Shown here one piece after another: positions 8,349-16,759 of a DNA stretch of 64,000 bases. Location of the stretch: NCBI RefSeq assembly GCF_023566055.1, contig NZ_JALIQP010000006.1, positions 62,001 through 126,000 of the forward strand. Reading direction: 5' to 3'. Under the pieces are notes generated by a model that had not been told where the DNA came from, made no database searches, and saw nothing but the letters and a program-made list of their open reading frames with translations. The stretch's first letter is position 1. Each line of letters opens with the position of its first letter. The position numbers were made by a program, and so were the translations under genes. This DNA comes from Halosolutus amylolyticus (GTDB lineage Archaea > Halobacteriota > Halobacteria > Halobacteriales > Natrialbaceae).

Positions 8349-9860
8349 ATGTCCGAAACCGGGGCGGAGTCCCGTCCACTGGCCCGACAGCTACCCGATC
8401 CGGCGGCAGCGTCGAACGTGCGGTACAACCCGTCGCTGTCCGAACTTCGTGACCTCGCCGCGGCCGACGAGACGACGACCGAGTTCGGTTCGCCGTCGTA
8501 CGTCAGCGAGTACCGCTCACGGAGCGCCGATCGGACGAAAAACGCCGTCGATCACGAGTTCACCGACCGGGATCACGACCTGGTCGACGACGCGATCGAG
8601 GCCGCCGGCGACCGGGACATGGTCTGCGTCGATCGGCTCATGGGGCGCCACCCCGACGCTACCTTCTGCTGTCGGCTCTACGTTCCCGTCGAGTACGCGC
8701 GCATCGCCCTCGCGTGGGCGAACCTGTTCGAACCCACGGACGGCCGCGAACCTGATCTCTACACGCTCCAGTTGCCCGACGCCGACGAGACCGCGATCCG
8801 CGTCTTCCCGGAGGAGGGAGTTACCGCGGTGGTAGGCAGCGACTACACCGGTGAAGCCAAGAAGTCGTTCCTGCGGCTGTTCATGTACCGCATCAAGCAA
8901 CGCGGCGGCCTCGGGCTCCACGCCGGGAGCAAGCGCGTCCGGGTCCGCGACGGTGACGGCGACCTGCGGATCGTCGGACAGGTCTTCATGGGACTGTCCG
9001 CGACCGGCAAGTCCACCCTGACGTCCCACGGCTGCTGGCTCGAGGAGTCCGAGGACGCCGTCATGTTGCAGGACGACGTCTGTGGCCTCCTCCCCGACGG
9101 CTCCGTCGCCGGCAGCGAGGGCGAGGGCCTGTTCATCAAGACGATCGGCCTCGACGCCGAGGAACAGCCCGAACTCTACGCGGCCGCGACCGACGAGTCG
9201 GCGATCCTCGAGAACGTCGCCGTCGACGCGGACGGCACCGTCGACTTCGACGACGACCGCTACACCGCGAACTCCCGGGCGATCGTCCAGCGCGAGGAAC
9301 TCGCGAGCGCGGACGAGGAGGTCGACCTCGATCGGGTGGACCAGGTCTTTTTCATCACCCGGAACCCGCTGATGCCCCCGGTCGCGAAACTGACCGACGA
9401 GCAGGCCGCCGTCGCGTTCATGCTCGGCGAATCGATCGAAACCAGCGCGGGCGATCCCTCCCGCGCGGGGGAGTCGATCAGGGTCGTCGGCACGAACCCG
9501 TTCATCGTCGGATCCGAAGGGGAGGAAGGAAATATCTTCCAGGACCTGATCGAAACACTCGACGTCGACTGTTACGTCATCAACACCGGGTATCTCGGCG
9601 AGGAGTCGAAAGACGTCGGCGTCGAGGAGTCCGTGACGATCCTCACCGAGGCCGCTCGCGGCACGATCGAGTGGACCGACGACGAGCGGACCGGTCTGAC
9701 GATCCCCGAGACCGTGCCGGGTCTCGATATCGACGAGTACTACGTCCCCGATCACGTCGACGACTACGACGAGGCCGTCGCCGACCTCCGGGCCGAACGC
9801 CGGGCCTACCTCGAGGCGTTCGACGATCTCCGGGAGGAGATCAGAGACGCGGTCTACTGA
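8349..9860 (+). CDS. pckA: phosphoenolpyruvate carboxykinase, ATP type (503 aa)
   Basis: It converts oxaloacetate plus ATP to PEP, CO2 and ADP, the entry step of gluconeogenesis. The P-loop GLSATGKSTL (kinase-1a), the metal-binding LQDDVCGL (kinase-2) and the RYTANSRAIV segment are all present, as is the substrate-site SDYTGEAKKSFLR. Length is close to the usual 520-540 residues. ATG 8349 was chosen over an upstream in-frame start at 8328 because the TATA-like box at 8316-8323 would overlap that start. It is monocistronic. Confidence 0.93.
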   Translation: MSETGAESRPLARQLPDPAAASNVRYNPSLSELRDLAAADETTTEFGSPSYVSEYRSRSADRTKNAVDHEFTDRDHDLVDDAIEAAGDRDMVCVDRLMGRHPDATFCCRLYVPVEYARIALAWANLFEPTDGREPDLYTLQLPDADETAIRVFPEEGVTAVVGSDYTGEAKKSFLRLFMYRIKQRGGLGLHAGSKRVRVRDGDGDLRIVGQVFMGLSATGKSTLTSHGCWLEESEDAVMLQDDVCGLLPDGSVAGSEGEGLFIKTIGLDAEEQPELYAAATDESAILENVAVDADGTVDFDDDRYTANSRAIVQREELASADEEVDLDRVDQVFFITRNPLMPPVAKLTDEQAAVAFMLGESIETSAGDPSRAGESIRVVGTNPFIVGSEGEEGNIFQDLIETLDVDCYVINTGYLGEESKDVGVEESVTILTEAARGTIEWTDDERTGLTIPETVPGLDIDEYYVPDHVDDYDEAVADLRAERRAYLEAFDDLREEIRDAVY

Positions 9861-10211
9861 CGGACTCGCCCCGAACGTAACGTGCAGTGACGTGTCTGAC
9901 CCCATTCAAAAGCGGCGATCGACTTCATCGCTGCTGACGAGTGTGGACGGCCGTGAATCGAACCGGCACCGATCGTGGTGATGCTCCGGTATAGTTAATA
10001 TGACAGTTACTGTGGAACTGTGTCGTCGACGGCATGTCCAACGGGACTCACGGACGATGCGGGCGAAATCGGCGTGAATATCCGCTACAAACAGTGTTTT
10101 CCAGAGAGACGTGTCGGTTGAACCGCCGGTTTCCCGCGAGAATCGGCGGTTTATCACTGAAATGGTACTACTGGTTTACCATGCGGGATCGGTCTCTCTC
10201 CTACTGGAGGC
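9861..10211. other. 351-bp intergenic region, no gene recognised
   Basis: No reading frame here looks real. The distal end carries two TATA-like stretches, GGTTTATC near 10149 and GGTTTACC at 10173-10180. The latter is positioned to start a nearly leaderless transcript of the acidic repeat protein at 10212. Short GGCGGTTT/CCGCCGGTTT repeats occur around 10120-10152. Confidence 0.5.
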
Positions 10212-11201
10212 ATGAGCGCACGCAAAATACTTGCCGTAACAGTCGTATTGATGATGCTCGTCAGTGGGGGCGCATTCGCGATGGCCCCGACTGGCGCAGT
10301 CGTAGACGAACACGAAGACGACGACGCACAGGAACCCACAGAAGACGGCGTTTCCGATAGCCAGTTGCAGGTGACGATCGAAGACGCGACGATCGTTCTC
10401 CTCTCCGAGGACAGCGAGATGGCCGACGACGCGCCCGCCGACGTCGCGGACAACGAATCCGCCGTCGACGACTCTCAGCAGGGCGTCACGGTCCTCGAAT
10501 CCTCGATCGAGGTAACCGTCGAGCAGGCGTCGATCCACGGCATCGGTGACCAGTCCGCCGACGCAGCCGAGGATTCGAACGGGCTCGATTCCACCGACTC
10601 CGAGGATGACGCGAGCGACGACACTGACGACTCGACCGACACCGAGGACGACGCGAACGGCGTCGAAGACGACGCCGTCGCGGACGATAGTGAGGCCGAC
10701 GATGTCATCGGCGGCCAGGAAATCACCGTTCAGGAGGCGACCGTCTTCATCGTCGTCGAAGACGGCGACGATGCTGAAGACGACGCGAACGGAGTCGAAG
10801 ACGGTCAGGCGATGAACTTCGAGAAAGCGACCGCCTTCGTCCTCGTCGAAGACGTCGGCGAAATGCTCGCCGATCAGCCGGTCGGGACGGACGACGGTGC
10901 CGTCGAAGACGACGACACCGACGCGGTTGACGACGAGGATGACGAACTCGAAGACGATGGCACCGACGTCGAGAACGGCGAAGACCGGCTGCAGGTGACG
11001 ATCGAAGAGGCGACGATCTTCATCGTGATCGACGCAACTGACGACCAACCGGCCGAAGAACCGACCGCTGAAGACGACGAACACGAAGTCGACGACGACG
11101 AGAGCGACGTCGACGACAACGAGACCGGGGTCGACGACGACAACGAAACCCAGGACGACGACACCGCTGAAGCGGCGGTGACGACGTCCTGCAGTTGCTA
11201 A
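10212..11201 (+). CDS. secreted, highly acidic repeat protein of unknown function (329 aa)
   Basis: Residues 1-28 form a Sec-type signal peptide (short MSARK n-region, hydrophobic core LAVTVVLMMLVSGGAFA). The mature part alternates Asp/Glu-rich linkers with at least four hydrophobic segments of one theme, VTIE-x-ATI-x-VL-x-ED: LQVTIEDATIVLLSED, a VTVLESSIEVTVEQASI variant, ITVQEATVFIVVEDG, and LQVTIEEATIFIVIDA. Each could be a beta-hairpin of a repeated fold. It ends in TTSCSC, two cysteines in an otherwise cysteine-free protein. No known domain recognised; probably an extracellular or envelope protein. Confidence 0.85.
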   Translation: MSARKILAVTVVLMMLVSGGAFAMAPTGAVVDEHEDDDAQEPTEDGVSDSQLQVTIEDATIVLLSEDSEMADDAPADVADNESAVDDSQQGVTVLESSIEVTVEQASIHGIGDQSADAAEDSNGLDSTDSEDDASDDTDDSTDTEDDANGVEDDAVADDSEADDVIGGQEITVQEATVFIVVEDGDDAEDDANGVEDGQAMNFEKATAFVLVEDVGEMLADQPVGTDDGAVEDDDTDAVDDEDDELEDDGTDVENGEDRLQVTIEEATIFIVIDATDDQPAEEPTAEDDEHEVDDDESDVDDNETGVDDDNETQDDDTAEAAVTTSCSC

Positions 11202-11397
11202 GGGAAGCTCACTCCCGATCGATATTTTTCGGCGAACTGATCGCGCTGGCTCGTAGCGACGGCCACAGCCGGCCGATCGGAGTCCGGTCCCGCCTTCCAG
11301 GTGACCCGATCGACGGTCTCGCGCCGCGTCGGCAGGTGGCCCGCAGCAATTGCCGAACACTGATACTGTTATATGCGTCCAGACCCCACAGCCGACA

Positions 11398-11595
11398 ATG
11401 AGCGCACAGGTACGAACGCCGACCGCACGCACGTGCGAGCGATGCGGTCGAGCCGAACGCTGGGACGACGACGTCGAGGCCTGGCAGATCGCCCGCGAGG
11501 ACGGCGACCGACAGGTCGGCAATCCACACTGCATCCACGAATGGGACATCAACGGCGCGTTCAACCCCGTCACCGGCACCGTCAACGGGAAGTAG
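11398..11595 (+). CDS. HEWD-family small protein (65 aa)
   Basis: The short protein carries one CxxC knuckle (TCERCGRAE) and the family signature CIHEWDINGAFNP near its C-terminus, diagnostic of the haloarchaeal HEWD proteins. The single CxxC plus Cys/His of the signature could bind a metal. ATG 11398 lies 27 nt after the TATA-like TTATAT at 11369-11374, so the message is essentially leaderless. No function is established for the family. Confidence 0.85.
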   Translation: MSAQVRTPTARTCERCGRAERWDDDVEAWQIAREDGDRQVGNPHCIHEWDINGAFNPVTGTVNGK

Positions 11596-11740
11596 TCCAC
11601 ACCAGCTCGCGTCGTCAGCACGTCCGCCACCCGTGGGATCCGAACCCGCGCGTCTAGCGGTCTCCACTTCGGGCAACGGCTCCACGTCGAGTGACTGCCA
11701 GTCGGGGAACCTTTTTGATGCACCGTCCGTAGCCGCCACC

Positions 11741-12043
11741 ATGCCAACGGTCTATATCACGGCACCACCGGAGTCGGCCGAATCGATCGCCGAACGGCTC
11801 GTCGAGGACCGGCTCGCGGCCTGCGTCAATCGGCTCTCGACGTCGTCTACCTACCGGTGGGACGGCGAGGTACAGCGCGAGGACGAAGCGGTGTTGCTCG
11901 CGAAGACCACTGACGAGGCGTACGACGCCCTCGTCGATCGGGTCCGGGAGATTCACCCCTACGACGTGCCGTGTATCGAGCGCTTCGACGAGAGCCACGT
12001 GCTGGAGTCGTTCGCGGGGTGGCGGGCGGAGAACGTGGCGTAG
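11741..12043 (+). CDS. cutA: divalent-cation tolerance protein CutA1 (100 aa)
   Basis: Small trimeric ferredoxin-like protein. The family core is visible as VYITAPPE at the N-terminus, AERLVEDRLAACVNR (about 18-32), STYRWDGEVQREDEAVLLAKT (about 36-55) and REIHPYDVPCI (about 68-78). Length is typical. It was named for copper tolerance, but the molecular role in archaea is unsettled. A TATA-like ACCTTTTTGA around 11709-11718 sits 27 nt upstream of the ATG. Confidence 0.93.
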   Translation: MPTVYITAPPESAESIAERLVEDRLAACVNRLSTSSTYRWDGEVQREDEAVLLAKTTDEAYDALVDRVREIHPYDVPCIERFDESHVLESFAGWRAENVA

Positions 12044-12155
12044 CGGTACTGCGGGACCACTCGAGGCCGATCGATCGAACCGTGCGTGAGTGTCTGACAG
12101 GCGGTGACTGCCCGAAAAAGCAACCCTTAAAACTCGCGCACGGGTTGTGACGCGT

Positions 12156-12635
12156 ATGGCTGGAACCATCGAAGTGCTCGTTCCGGGTGGACAGGCCAAC
12201 CCAGGCCCGCCGCTCGGTCCCGAGCTCGGACCGACGCCCGTCGACGTGCAGGCGGTCGTCCAGGAGATCAACGACCAGACGGAAGCGTTCGACGGCACCG
12301 AAGTGCCCGTCACCGTCGACTACGAGGACGACGGCTCGTTCGAGATCGACGTCGGTGTCCCACCGACGGCCGCGCTGATCAAAGACGAGGCCGGTTTCGA
12401 GACCGGCAGCGGCGAACCCCAGGAGGACTTCGTCGCGGACCTCTCCGTCGACCAGGTCAAGACAATCGCCGAGCAGAAACACCCCGACCTGCTCGCGTAC
12501 GACACGAAAAACGCCGCGAAGGAAGTCGTCGGCACCTGCGCCTCGATGGGGGTCACCATCGAAGGCGACGACGCCCGCGAGTTCAAGGAGAAAGTCGACA
12601 GCGGCGAGTACGACGACGTTCTGGCCGAAGCGTAG
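12156..12635 (+). CDS. rpl11: 50S ribosomal protein L11 (uL11, 159 aa)
   Basis: It binds the GTPase-associated centre of 23S rRNA. The N-terminal signature GGQANPGPPLGPELGP and the C-terminal rRNA-binding part with GTCASMGVTIEG are both intact. The ATG at 12156 follows a TATA-like CCTTAAAA (12125-12132) by about 27 nt and was preferred to an in-frame ATG three codons earlier. It is separate from the L1-L10-L12 operon 1.3 kb downstream, the split arrangement reported for Halobacterium, and two hairpins follow it. Confidence 0.96.
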   Translation: MAGTIEVLVPGGQANPGPPLGPELGPTPVDVQAVVQEINDQTEAFDGTEVPVTVDYEDDGSFEIDVGVPPTAALIKDEAGFETGSGEPQEDFVADLSVDQVKTIAEQKHPDLLAYDTKNAAKEVVGTCASMGVTIEGDDAREFKEKVDSGEYDDVLAEA

Positions 12636-12648
12636 CGAGGCCAGAACT

Positions 12649-12680
12649 CGAAGCACGAACGCGGGAGTGCTTCGTTGTTT
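12649..12680 (+). terminator. hairpin terminator candidate 1 after L11
   Basis: Perfect 8-bp stem CGAAGCAC (12649-12656) and GTGCTTCG (12667-12674) with a 10-nt loop, followed by TTGTTT. It lies 14 nt after the L11 stop codon, consistent with monocistronic L11 transcription. Confidence 0.6.
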
Positions 12681-12708
12681 GGCCGAGGCGTAAGCCGAGG
12701 GCAACGCT

Positions 12709-12743
12709 CGAAGCACGAGCACAGCGAGTGCTGCTTCGTTCTT
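12709..12743 (+). terminator. hairpin terminator candidate 2 after L11
   Basis: A second stem of related sequence, CGAAGCA (12709-12715) with TGCTTCG (12732-12738), followed by TTCTTG. Its arms are near copies of the first hairpin, so the two appear to be a duplicated terminator. Confidence 0.5.
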
Positions 12744-12861
12744 GCGGCCGGACCCAACACGCTCTGGAGTCCGAACTGTGCGTCTGTTCCTCAGCGAGAG
12801 CCGAACCGACGGAGAGAGACGCGTCGGTCGCTCGATCGACGGTCAGAACAGCGGGCGGTAG

Positions 12862-13476
12862 CTAGATTTGATTCGCGGGCGGAACCGTTCGCTCGTCCGG
12901 GGTCGTCGCTCCCCTGGAACCGACGAGAACGCGGACGCTGGCCCCCATCCCGAACGCGGCGGCGATCGAACCGACGACGATCGCGACCGGGACCGTGATC
13001 GCGGCGAGACCGCCGAACAGACTGCCGACGAGGATGCCGGCCCAGAGTTCGTTACGGCCGACGCGAGCGGCGATCGATCGACCGACCGAGACGAGCCCGA
13101 TCGCGGTGACGGCCGGGAGCACCGTCGCCCCGAGGACGACGAGCGGGACGCCGAAGAACGCGCCGACCGACGTCCCGAGCATGAGGTAGCCGACGCCCGT
13201 GAGCAGCCCGACGACGAGGGTACTCGGGAGGCCGATACAGACGGAGATGACGGGGCTCCGACGACACGTCGCCACCGCCCGGCTCCCGTACCCCTGGAGC
13301 ATCCCGAGGATCATAATCGACACGAGCAGCGTCGCGACGACGCCGGCGACGGCCCGCATCAACGCTGGCAACGACTGTATCGCCTCGATCGCGCCGCCCT
13401 CCACCCCGAGGAGGGCGACCGATTCGAGCACCGTTCCCCCACTGGAACTATATAACTCTGTTGGCCACATACTCAT
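12862..13476 (-). CDS. integral membrane protein, unknown function (204 aa)
   Basis: Four or five hydrophobic helices are seen (about 38-62, 78-103, 106-130 and 143-178) separated by short Arg-containing loops, with Gly-rich helix faces (GLLTGVGYLMLG, GILVGSLFGGLAA). The C-terminal tail is short and polar. No transporter or enzyme signature was recognised. A minus-strand TATA-like ACTATAG near 13496-13502 precedes ATG 13476 by about 24 nt. The gene is divergent from the ribosomal operon. Confidence 0.75.
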   Translation of the reverse strand: MSMWPTELYSSSGGTVLESVALLGVEGGAIEAIQSLPALMRAVAGVVATLLVSIMILGMLQGYGSRAVATCRRSPVISVCIGLPSTLVVGLLTGVGYLMLGTSVGAFFGVPLVVLGATVLPAVTAIGLVSVGRSIAARVGRNELWAGILVGSLFGGLAAITVPVAIVVGSIAAAFGMGASVRVLVGSRGATTPDERTVPPANQI

Positions 13477-13660
13477 GTGCTACACCATCACTCTCTATAG
13501 TATTTCCGGTTCCACTGAGTGTTCTCCCTCCCTATTCGTCGATCGTCGGCCGAGAATCGATCGCGTCTGGTGACGGAAAAAGGGGGCGTCGCAGTGCGGG
13601 GGCCGATCGACGGCGGTTCGGCCGGGAATCGATACCGATCGTCGACGTCAGGCCGGGATC

Positions 13661-13751
13661 GTCCGAGCCACGCCAGTCGTCGAAGATCAAGGCTGTCCGA
13701 GCCACGCCAGTCGTCGAAGATCAAAGCTGTCCGAGCCACGCCGATCGTCGA
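13661..13751. repeat. 34-bp tandem repeat (2.7 copies) upstream of the L1 operon
   Basis: Copies begin at 13661, 13695 and 13729, the last one partial; copies 1 and 2 differ at one base. The unit starts GTCCGAGCCACGCC and includes CGTCGAAGATCAA. The 417-bp gap 13477-13893 holds no gene apart from this array and the L1 promoter and leader. Confidence 0.85.
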
Positions 13752-13798
13752 ACCGGCCGAACGGGATCGCTCGGCGGACCGACGGTGTAGTTCGACGG

Positions 13799-13893
13799 GT
13801 TTAAGTTCGGCATGCCACTTCGTTCAACAGAGACAGGCATTGCCTGTTTCACTGACCCGTAGGAGCACACCCTGCGTACTACGGAGGTGAACG
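13799..13893 (+). promoter_or_regulatory. L1 operon promoter and structured 5' leader, probable L1 autoregulatory site
   Basis: A TATA-like TTTAAG at 13799-13804 predicts transcription from about 13827 and a leader near 67 nt. The leader can form CCGTAG/CTACGG (13857-13862 with 13879-13884, 16-nt loop) and ACAGGC/GCCTGT (starting near 13833). It ends in a strong Shine-Dalgarno GGAGGTGA (13883-13890) that overlaps the first stem. Archaeal L1 is known to repress its own operon by binding an mRNA mimic of its 23S site, and a Halobacterium L1 leader with such a structure has been reported. Confidence 0.6.
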
Positions 13894-14526
13894 ATGGCAG
13901 ATTCGGATATTGAAACCGCAGTGGCTCGCGCACTCGAGGAGTCACCCGATCGGAACTTTACCGAGACGGTAGACCTCGCGATCAACTTGCGCGACCTTGA
14001 CCTGAACGAACCGTCGAACCGTGTTGACGAGTCCGTCGTCCTGCCGTCCGGAACCGGCCAGGAGACGCGAATCGTCGTCATCGCCGAAGGAGAGACTGCA
14101 GTCCGCGCCGAAGAGGCCGCGGACGAGGTCCTCTCGGTGGACGACGTGGCCGATCTGGACGACGACGAGGCCAAAGATATGGCCGACGAGACGGACTTCT
14201 TCATCGCCGAAGAGGCGATGATGCAAGATATCGCCCGGCACCTGGGAACCATCCTCGGTCCCCGGGGGAAGATGCCGGACCCGCTCTCGCCCGACGACGA
14301 CGTCGTCGAGACCGTCAACCGGCTCAAGAACACCGTGCAGCTTCGCTCCGGCGACCGGCGAACGTTCCACACGCTCGTCGGCGCCGAGGACATGGATGCC
14401 GAAGACATCGCCGACAACATCGACGTCATCCTGCGTCGCCTGCACGCCGACCTCGAGAAGGGGCCCCAGAACATCGACGCCGTCTACGTAAAGACGACGA
14501 TGGGGCCGTCTCAGGAGGTGGCCTAG
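13894..14526 (+). CDS. rpl1: 50S ribosomal protein L1 (uL1, 210 aa)
   Basis: It forms the L1 stalk that helps tRNA leave the E site, and in archaea it represses its own operon. The family signature around [19 protein letters not shown] (about residues 110-128) and the C-terminal [10 protein letters not shown] are present; length is typical of haloarchaea. It has a near-ideal Shine-Dalgarno sequence 3 nt before the ATG, unusual among the leaderless genes here and fitting translational control. It is followed one base later by L10. Confidence 0.96.
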   Translation: MADSDIETAVARALEESPDRNFTETVDLAINLRDLDLNEPSNRVDESVVLPSGTGQETRIVVIAEGETAVRAEEAADEVLSVDDVADLDDDEAKDMADETDFFIAEEAMMQDIARHLGTILGPRGKMPDPLSPDDDVVETVNRLKNTVQLRSGDRRTFHTLVGAEDMDAEDIADNIDVILRRLHADLEKGPQNIDAVYVKTTMGPSQEVA

Positions 14527-14527
14527 A

Positions 14528-15577
14528 ATGAGCGCACAGGCTGAACGCAAGACCGAAAACCTTCCCCAGTGGAAGAAAGAGGAAGTCGACGAGCTCGCAC
14601 AGCTCATCGACGACTACGAGAGCGTCGGCGTCGTCGGCATCGCCGGCATTCCGAGCAAACAGCTCCAGGACATGCGACGCGGACTGCACGGCACCGCCGT
14701 CGTGCGCGTCAGCCGCAACACCCTGCAGACGCGCGCCCTGGAGGACGCCGGACTCGACGACCTCGTCGAGCACATCGAGGGACAGGTCGGTCTCGTCGCG
14801 ACCGACGAGAACCCGTTCTCGCTCTACAAGGAGCTCGAGGCGTCGAAGACGCCCGCCCCGATCAACGAGGGCGAGGTCGCCCCGAACGACATCGTCATCC
14901 CCGAGGGTGACACCGGCGTCGATCCGGGGCCGTTCGTCGGCGAACTCCAGAGCATCGGTGCCAACGCACGCATCGAAGAAGGTTCGATCCAGGTCATGGA
15001 GGACTCGACGGTCCTTTCGGCCGGCGAGGAAGTCTCTGCGGACCTGGCGAACGTCCTCAACGAACTCGGCATCGAGCCCAAGGAGGTCGGTCTCGACCTT
15101 CGCGCCGTCGTCGCCGACGGCGTGCTCTTCGATCCCGAAGACCTCGACATCGACGTCGAGGCCTACCAGAGCGACGTGTCGACGGCCGCCGCCCGCGCCC
15201 GGAACCTCTCGGTCAACGCGAGCTTCCCGACCGCGACGACGGCCCCGACGCTCATCGCCAAGGCCACGGGCGAGGCCAAGAGCCTCGGCCTGCAGGCCGC
15301 GATCGAGGACGAAGACCTGATGCCCGACCTCGTCACGAAGGCCGACGCACAGCTGCGTGCGCTCGCGGCCCAGATCGACGACGAGGAGGCCCTGCCCGAG
15401 GAACTGCAGGACGTCGAGGCGCCTGCTGAACCGGCAGCGGCCGACGAGGGCGAGGACGAATCGGCAGACGAAGACGACGATGCAGACGCCGAGGCCGACG
15501 CCGACGCCGACACCGAAGACGACGACGATGACGACGACGGCGACGGCGCAGAAGGACTCGGCGCAATGTTCGGCTAA
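14528..15577 (+). CDS. rpl10: 50S ribosomal protein L10 / acidic P0 homologue (uL10, 349 aa)
   Basis: It anchors the ribosomal stalk and carries multiple L12 dimers. An N-terminal rRNA-binding domain ([17 protein letters not shown], about residues 31-47; [11 protein letters not shown]) is followed by the archaeal P0 insertion and a long Asp/Glu-rich tail. The tail ends in [10 protein letters not shown], the archaeal stalk C-terminal peptide that contacts elongation factors and that is shared with L12 next door. It starts 1 nt after the L1 stop, a translationally coupled operon. Confidence 0.96.
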   Translation: MSAQAERKTENLPQWKKEEVDELAQLIDDYESVGVVGIAGIPSKQLQDMRRGLHGTAVVRVSRNTLQTRALEDAGLDDLVEHIEGQVGLVATDENPFSLYKELEASKTPAPINEGEVAPNDIVIPEGDTGVDPGPFVGELQSIGANARIEEGSIQVMEDSTVLSAGEEVSADLANVLNELGIEPKEVGLDLRAVVADGVLFDPEDLDIDVEAYQSDVSTAAARARNLSVNASFPTATTAPTLIAKATGEAKSLGLQAAIEDEDLMPDLVTKADAQLRALAAQIDDEEALPEELQDVEAPAEPAAADEGEDESADEDDDADAEADADADTEDDDDDDDGDGAEGLGAMFG

Positions 15578-15595
15578 TCAACGGAGGACACTACA

Positions 15596-15937
15596 ATGGA
15601 ATACGTTTACGCTGCACTCATCCTGAACGAAACGGACGAAGAGATCAACGAAGACAACCTGACGGACGTGCTCGACGCTGCCGGCGTCGACGTCGAGGAG
15701 TCCCGCGTGAAGGCGCTCGTCGCCGCACTCGAGGACGTCGACATCGACGAGGCAGTCTCCGAGGCCGCTGCCGTCCCCGCGGGCGGTGCCGCCGCAGGCG
15801 CTGGCGCGGCCGAGGAGGCCGCAGGCGACGACGAAGAGGAAGAGGTCGAAGAGACCAGCGACGTCCCGGACACGACGGACGAGGACGACGAGGACGACGA
15901 GGCAGACGGCGAAGGCCTCGGCGAACTCTTCGGCTAA
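15596..15937 (+). CDS. rpl12: 50S ribosomal protein P1/L12 (113 aa)
   Basis: Archaeal stalk protein that recruits translational GTPases. The N-terminal dimerisation half ([20 protein letters not shown]) is followed by an Ala/Gly hinge (about 60-78), an acidic linker and the C-terminal GEGLGELFG that matches the L10 tail. Shine-Dalgarno GGAGG (15583-15587) lies 8 nt upstream. It is the last gene of the L1-L10-L12 operon; a T-rich GATTTCTTT about 30 nt after the stop may serve termination. Confidence 0.96.
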   Translation: MEYVYAALILNETDEEINEDNLTDVLDAAGVDVEESRVKALVAALEDVDIDEAVSEAAAVPAGGAAAGAGAAEEAAGDDEEEEVEETSDVPDTTDEDDEDDEADGEGLGELFG

Positions 15938-16025
15938 GTCGCGACGCGACGACTCCGTACGATCCCGATTTCTTTCGACGCGATTCGTCGGTAGCTACTT
16001 CTGGGGACCGTGCGAACGGCCGATC

Positions 16026-16712
16026 GTGACGACGGCAGTGTACTTCGACCTCGACGGCACGCTCTGTTCGTACGCCGTCCCGTTCGAGGAGCAGTTCGAA
16101 TCGACCGTCGCCCCGTACGGCGAGCCGAGCGAAGCGGCCTACGACGCCTACGTCGATCGGCTGCTGGACGCCCTCGACAGCTGCGAGTCGGAGCCGTACC
16201 GTCGTGCGTTCGAGGCCGTCACGGACCGGATCCCCCTCGACGTGACGCCCGAGACGCTCGCCCGAGAGTACTGCGAGGTCGAGCGCGAGGCGTCCGTCGT
16301 GTCGGCGGACACAAGGCGGGTCCTCGATCGGGTCGCGAAGACCGCGCCGATCGGCATCCTGACGAACGGGGACGATCGGCAACAGCGATCGAAACTGGAG
16401 CACCACGGCCTCGCAGAGGCGGTCGACGAGGTGATCGTCTCGAACGGCGTCGACGTGCGGAAACCCGATCGGCGAATCTTCGACCTCGCGAAAGCCCGCC
16501 TGCCGGCCGACGACTACGTCTACGTCGGGGACAGCTACGAGGAGGATGTCCTCGGTGCCCGGCAGGCTGGCTTCAGGACGGTGTACGTGACGGCGAATGA
16601 CGAACCCGCGGACGTCGAGGCGGCCGACGCCGTCGTGTCGAGCGTCGGCGACCTGCTCGAACCGGAATCACTCCCGGCTTCGATACGACCCACCTTCAGG
16701 ACGACGAGCTAG
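16026..16712 (+). CDS. HAD-superfamily hydrolase (228 aa)
   Basis: Haloacid-dehalogenase fold phosphatase. Motif I YFDLDGTLC (about 6-14) has the nucleophile Asp and acid Asp, motif II is ILTNGD (about 115-120), motif III the KPD lysine near 150, and motif IV VYVGDSYEEDVLGA (about 168-181). A helical cap (about 18-100) between motifs I and II puts it in the subfamily I type, like phosphoglycolate phosphatase or pyrophosphatase; the substrate is unknown. A GTG start at 16026 was used because the catalytic strand begins only four residues later and no ATG lies between. Confidence 0.87.
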   Translation: MTTAVYFDLDGTLCSYAVPFEEQFESTVAPYGEPSEAAYDAYVDRLLDALDSCESEPYRRAFEAVTDRIPLDVTPETLAREYCEVEREASVVSADTRRVLDRVAKTAPIGILTNGDDRQQRSKLEHHGLAEAVDEVIVSNGVDVRKPDRRIFDLAKARLPADDYVYVGDSYEEDVLGARQAGFRTVYVTANDEPADVEAADAVVSSVGDLLEPESLPASIRPTFRTTS

Positions 16713-16759
16713 CGTCGATCGGCGCGGGTTTAAACGAGAGAAGGCGGCCAGAGGGAACG

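Noticed and set aside
11634-11700. tRNA-like T-arm (GGGTTCGGATCCC on the minus strand)
   Set aside because: The T-stem has a mismatch and I could find no matching acceptor, D or anticodon arms; probably chance or a very decayed fragment.
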